Source: Bog-159 sp963707465 (GTDB taxonomy: Bacteria; Acidobacteriota; Terriglobia; Bryobacterales; Bryobacteraceae). From it: a stretch of DNA of 64,000 nucleotides. Below, in pieces: positions 62,494-64,000 of the stretch. How positions within the stretch are numbered: position 1 is the first letter of the stretch; each line of letters begins with the position of its first letter. The notes beneath the pieces were generated by a model. That model saw only the letters and a program-made list of their open reading frames with translations, did not search any database and was not told the DNA's origin. The translations under genes and the position numbers were made by a program. The DNA lies in contig CAVPQK010000013.1 in NCBI GenBank assembly GCA_963707465.1, forward strand, positions 62,001 to 126,000, read 5' to 3'.

Positions 62494-63810
62494 ATGGCCA
62501 CGTCGTATTTTGCCGATATCCCGCCGATCCGTTTCGAGGGTACTGATTCCGTCAACCCGCTCGCATATCGATATTACGAAAAAGACCGCCTCGTAATGGG
62601 CAAGCGGATGGAAGACCATCTCCGCATGGCAGTGTGCTATTGGCACACGTTCTGTGCGGAGGGCGCGGACATGTTCGGCCCAGGGACTTTTCACCGTCCC
62701 TGGAACTGCGGCCCAATGGACCAGGAGCACGCGGAACACAAGCTGAACGAAGCCTTCGAGTTCTTCACTCGTCTCGGGCTCCCTTTTTTCTGCTTCCATG
62801 ACACCGATGTGATGGCTGAGGCACACACGATCCGCGAGCATGTGGACAACCTCGCGCGGATCGGCGACCGCATCCAGGCCAAAATGGCCGCGACCGGCGT
62901 GAAGTTGCTTTGGGGCACGGCAAACCTATTCAGCCATCCCCGCTACATGGCCGGCGCCGCATCGAATCCGGATCCCGATGTCTTTCGCTTTGCGGCGACC
63001 CAGGTGCGCCATTGCATCGAGCTGACCAAACGCCTCGGCGGACAGAACTACGTGTTGTGGGGCGGCCGCGAGGGTTACGATTCGCTTCTCAATACGGATC
63101 TGCGGCAGGAGAAGGCGCAACTCGGGCGTTTCCTGCGGATGGTGGTCGAGCACAAACACAAGATAGGCTTTACCGGCACGATCCTGATCGAACCGAAACC
63201 GTGCGAACCCACCAAACACCAGTACGATCACGACGTGGAAACCGTCTACGCTTTCTTTCTCGCCAACGGTCTGGAGGAGGAGGTGAAGCTCAACATCGAA
63301 GCGAACCACGCCACGCTGGCCGGGCACAGCTTCGAACATGAGATCGCGAGCGCGGTCGCGCTGGGCATCTTCGGCTCGATCGACATGAATCGCGGCGATC
63401 CGCAGAACGGTTGGGATACCGACCAGTTCCCAAATGACGTTCGGGAAATCACCATGGCGGTTTACCATATTCTGCTGGGCGGAGGATTCACCACCGGCGG
63501 CAACAACTTCGATGCCAAGGTGCGGCGTCAGAGCATCGATCCGGCCGACCTGTTCTACGCACACATCGGAGCTGTGGACACGGTCGCGCGTAGTCTGCTC
63601 AATGCGGCGGCGATGATCGAGCGTGGCGAATTGGCGAACATTGTCAAACAGCGTTACGCGGGATGGCAAGGGGAGCTTGGCCGTGCCATGCTCAACGGTG
63701 AAATGACCCTGGAATCGATTGCCGATGGCGCTGTTGCCGAGGGCGTCGCTCCGCGGCCGCGGTCCGGGCGTCAAGAACTGATCGAGAATATTACCTCGAG
63801 GTACCTCTAA
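62494..63810 (+). CDS. xylA: Xylose isomerase
   Basis: The protein has 438 residues, the usual class II length. The site motif is FCFHDTDVMAEA (catalytic His, Asp). Metal ligands lie in LIEPKPCEPTKHQYDHD, KLNIEANHATLAGHSFEHEI and GSIDMNRGDPQNGWDTDQFP. WGGREGYDSLLNTD and GGGFTTGGNNFDAKVRRQS are also conserved. It converts D-xylose to D-xylulose with Mg or Mn in the cytoplasm. No xylB is visible before the edge. Confidence 0.95.
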   Translation: MATSYFADIPPIRFEGTDSVNPLAYRYYEKDRLVMGKRMEDHLRMAVCYWHTFCAEGADMFGPGTFHRPWNCGPMDQEHAEHKLNEAFEFFTRLGLPFFCFHDTDVMAEAHTIREHVDNLARIGDRIQAKMAATGVKLLWGTANLFSHPRYMAGAASNPDPDVFRFAATQVRHCIELTKRLGGQNYVLWGGREGYDSLLNTDLRQEKAQLGRFLRMVVEHKHKIGFTGTILIEPKPCEPTKHQYDHDVETVYAFFLANGLEEEVKLNIEANHATLAGHSFEHEIASAVALGIFGSIDMNRGDPQNGWDTDQFPNDVREITMAVYHILLGGGFTTGGNNFDAKVRRQSIDPADLFYAHIGAVDTVARSLLNAAAMIERGELANIVKQRYAGWQGELGRAMLNGEMTLESIADGAVAEGVAPRPRSGRQELIENITSRYL

Positions 63811-63856
63811 CAGGCTGAGAAATCGATTCGGCCAGGACGTCGCGCGAGGTAACGCT

Positions 63857-64000
63857 TGCAGTTTACGGTTGGGCTGGGCTTGGCGCTTGTCCGCGCCGGC
63901 GCAGGTCAAAACTGCCTGATTTGGCGCCTGGGGCCAAGCCCGCAACGGTAGAACACATCAAGATTCAGGGCGCTGCTCTGGAAGGGAATCTCGGAAACGG
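63857..64000 (+). pseudogene. Possible start of an esterase-family gene, cut by the window edge
   Basis: From TTG at 63857 a signal-like stretch reads LQFTVGLGLALVRAGAGQN. One frame over, LPDLAPGAKPATVEHIKIQG then AALEGNLGNG runs to the edge, which resembles the start of secreted alpha/beta-hydrolase esterases (I.I.G..LEGNL). A frameshift near 63905-63920 would join the two. With so little sequence this is tentative. Confidence 0.3.

Overview
The window is high-GC DNA from what looks like a soil member of the Acidobacteriota, most likely of the Solibacter/Bryobacter type. This assignment is an inference. It rests on an Oar-like TonB-dependent receptor with an N-terminal carboxypeptidase-regulatory domain, two GloVer-type repeat proteins, several Tat-targeted enzymes, a CBM9/cytochrome c/PQQ fusion, outer-membrane genes (lpxA, lpxD), and a family of dispersed intergenic palindromic repeats built on GGGGCAGGC...GCCTGC...GGCGGCCTCTCAGGCCGCC. 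No rRNA, tRNA or CRISPR array was seen.

Layout. 0-8 kb: a frameshifted methyltransferase, a Tat-targeted aldo/keto reductase, an HAE/CxxC deaminase-like protein, a lipoprotein quinoprotein dehydrogenase and a secreted protein of three tandem RidA domains. 7-15.6 kb: a leftward operon (TonB receptor, TPR protein, SelA-like PLP enzyme, with overlapping stop/start codons) divergent from a NIPSNAP/mannonate-dehydratase-like pair. 15.6-26 kb: a nucleotidyltransferase pair, glutathione peroxidase, RRM protein, thioesterase, two tandem GloVer paralogues each with its own terminator, divergent lpxA and lpxD, a MobB-like P-loop protein, an orphan histidine-kinase dimerisation domain and a receiver-GGDEF protein. 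26-43.9 kb: a FecR/DUF6600 protein, a frameshifted beta-lactamase-family gene, a YVTN-propeller protein, then mostly housekeeping genes (ilvE, nagA, tsaB, hemH) with a DUF4038 glycosidase, a pseudo-receiver, an Old Yellow Enzyme/MFS pair and YceI.

43.9-64 kb is accessory and decaying. An IS1595-family element (44200-46441) with two passenger genes sits inside a PEGA-domain gene, flanked by an 8-bp target duplication. An IS21-family element (51286-54181) sits inside a large secreted-protein gene, flanked by a 6-bp duplication. Removing each element plus one target copy restores the host reading frame exactly. After these come IS and TPR remnants, GC-rich degenerate repeats, a TetR/SDR locus whose divergent regulatory region is duplicated on either side of an extra SDR gene, a truncated SDR beside an intact relative, and xylA at the right end.

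The best-supported novelties are the passenger operon in the IS1595 element, the triple RidA fusion, the deaminase-like gene with a probable C-terminal frameshift, the duplicated TetR/SDR control region, and the undescribed GC-rich repeat of roughly 130 nt. No complete new defence or conflict system could be demonstrated; the nucleotidyltransferase pair at 15.6-16.3 kb is the nearest candidate.
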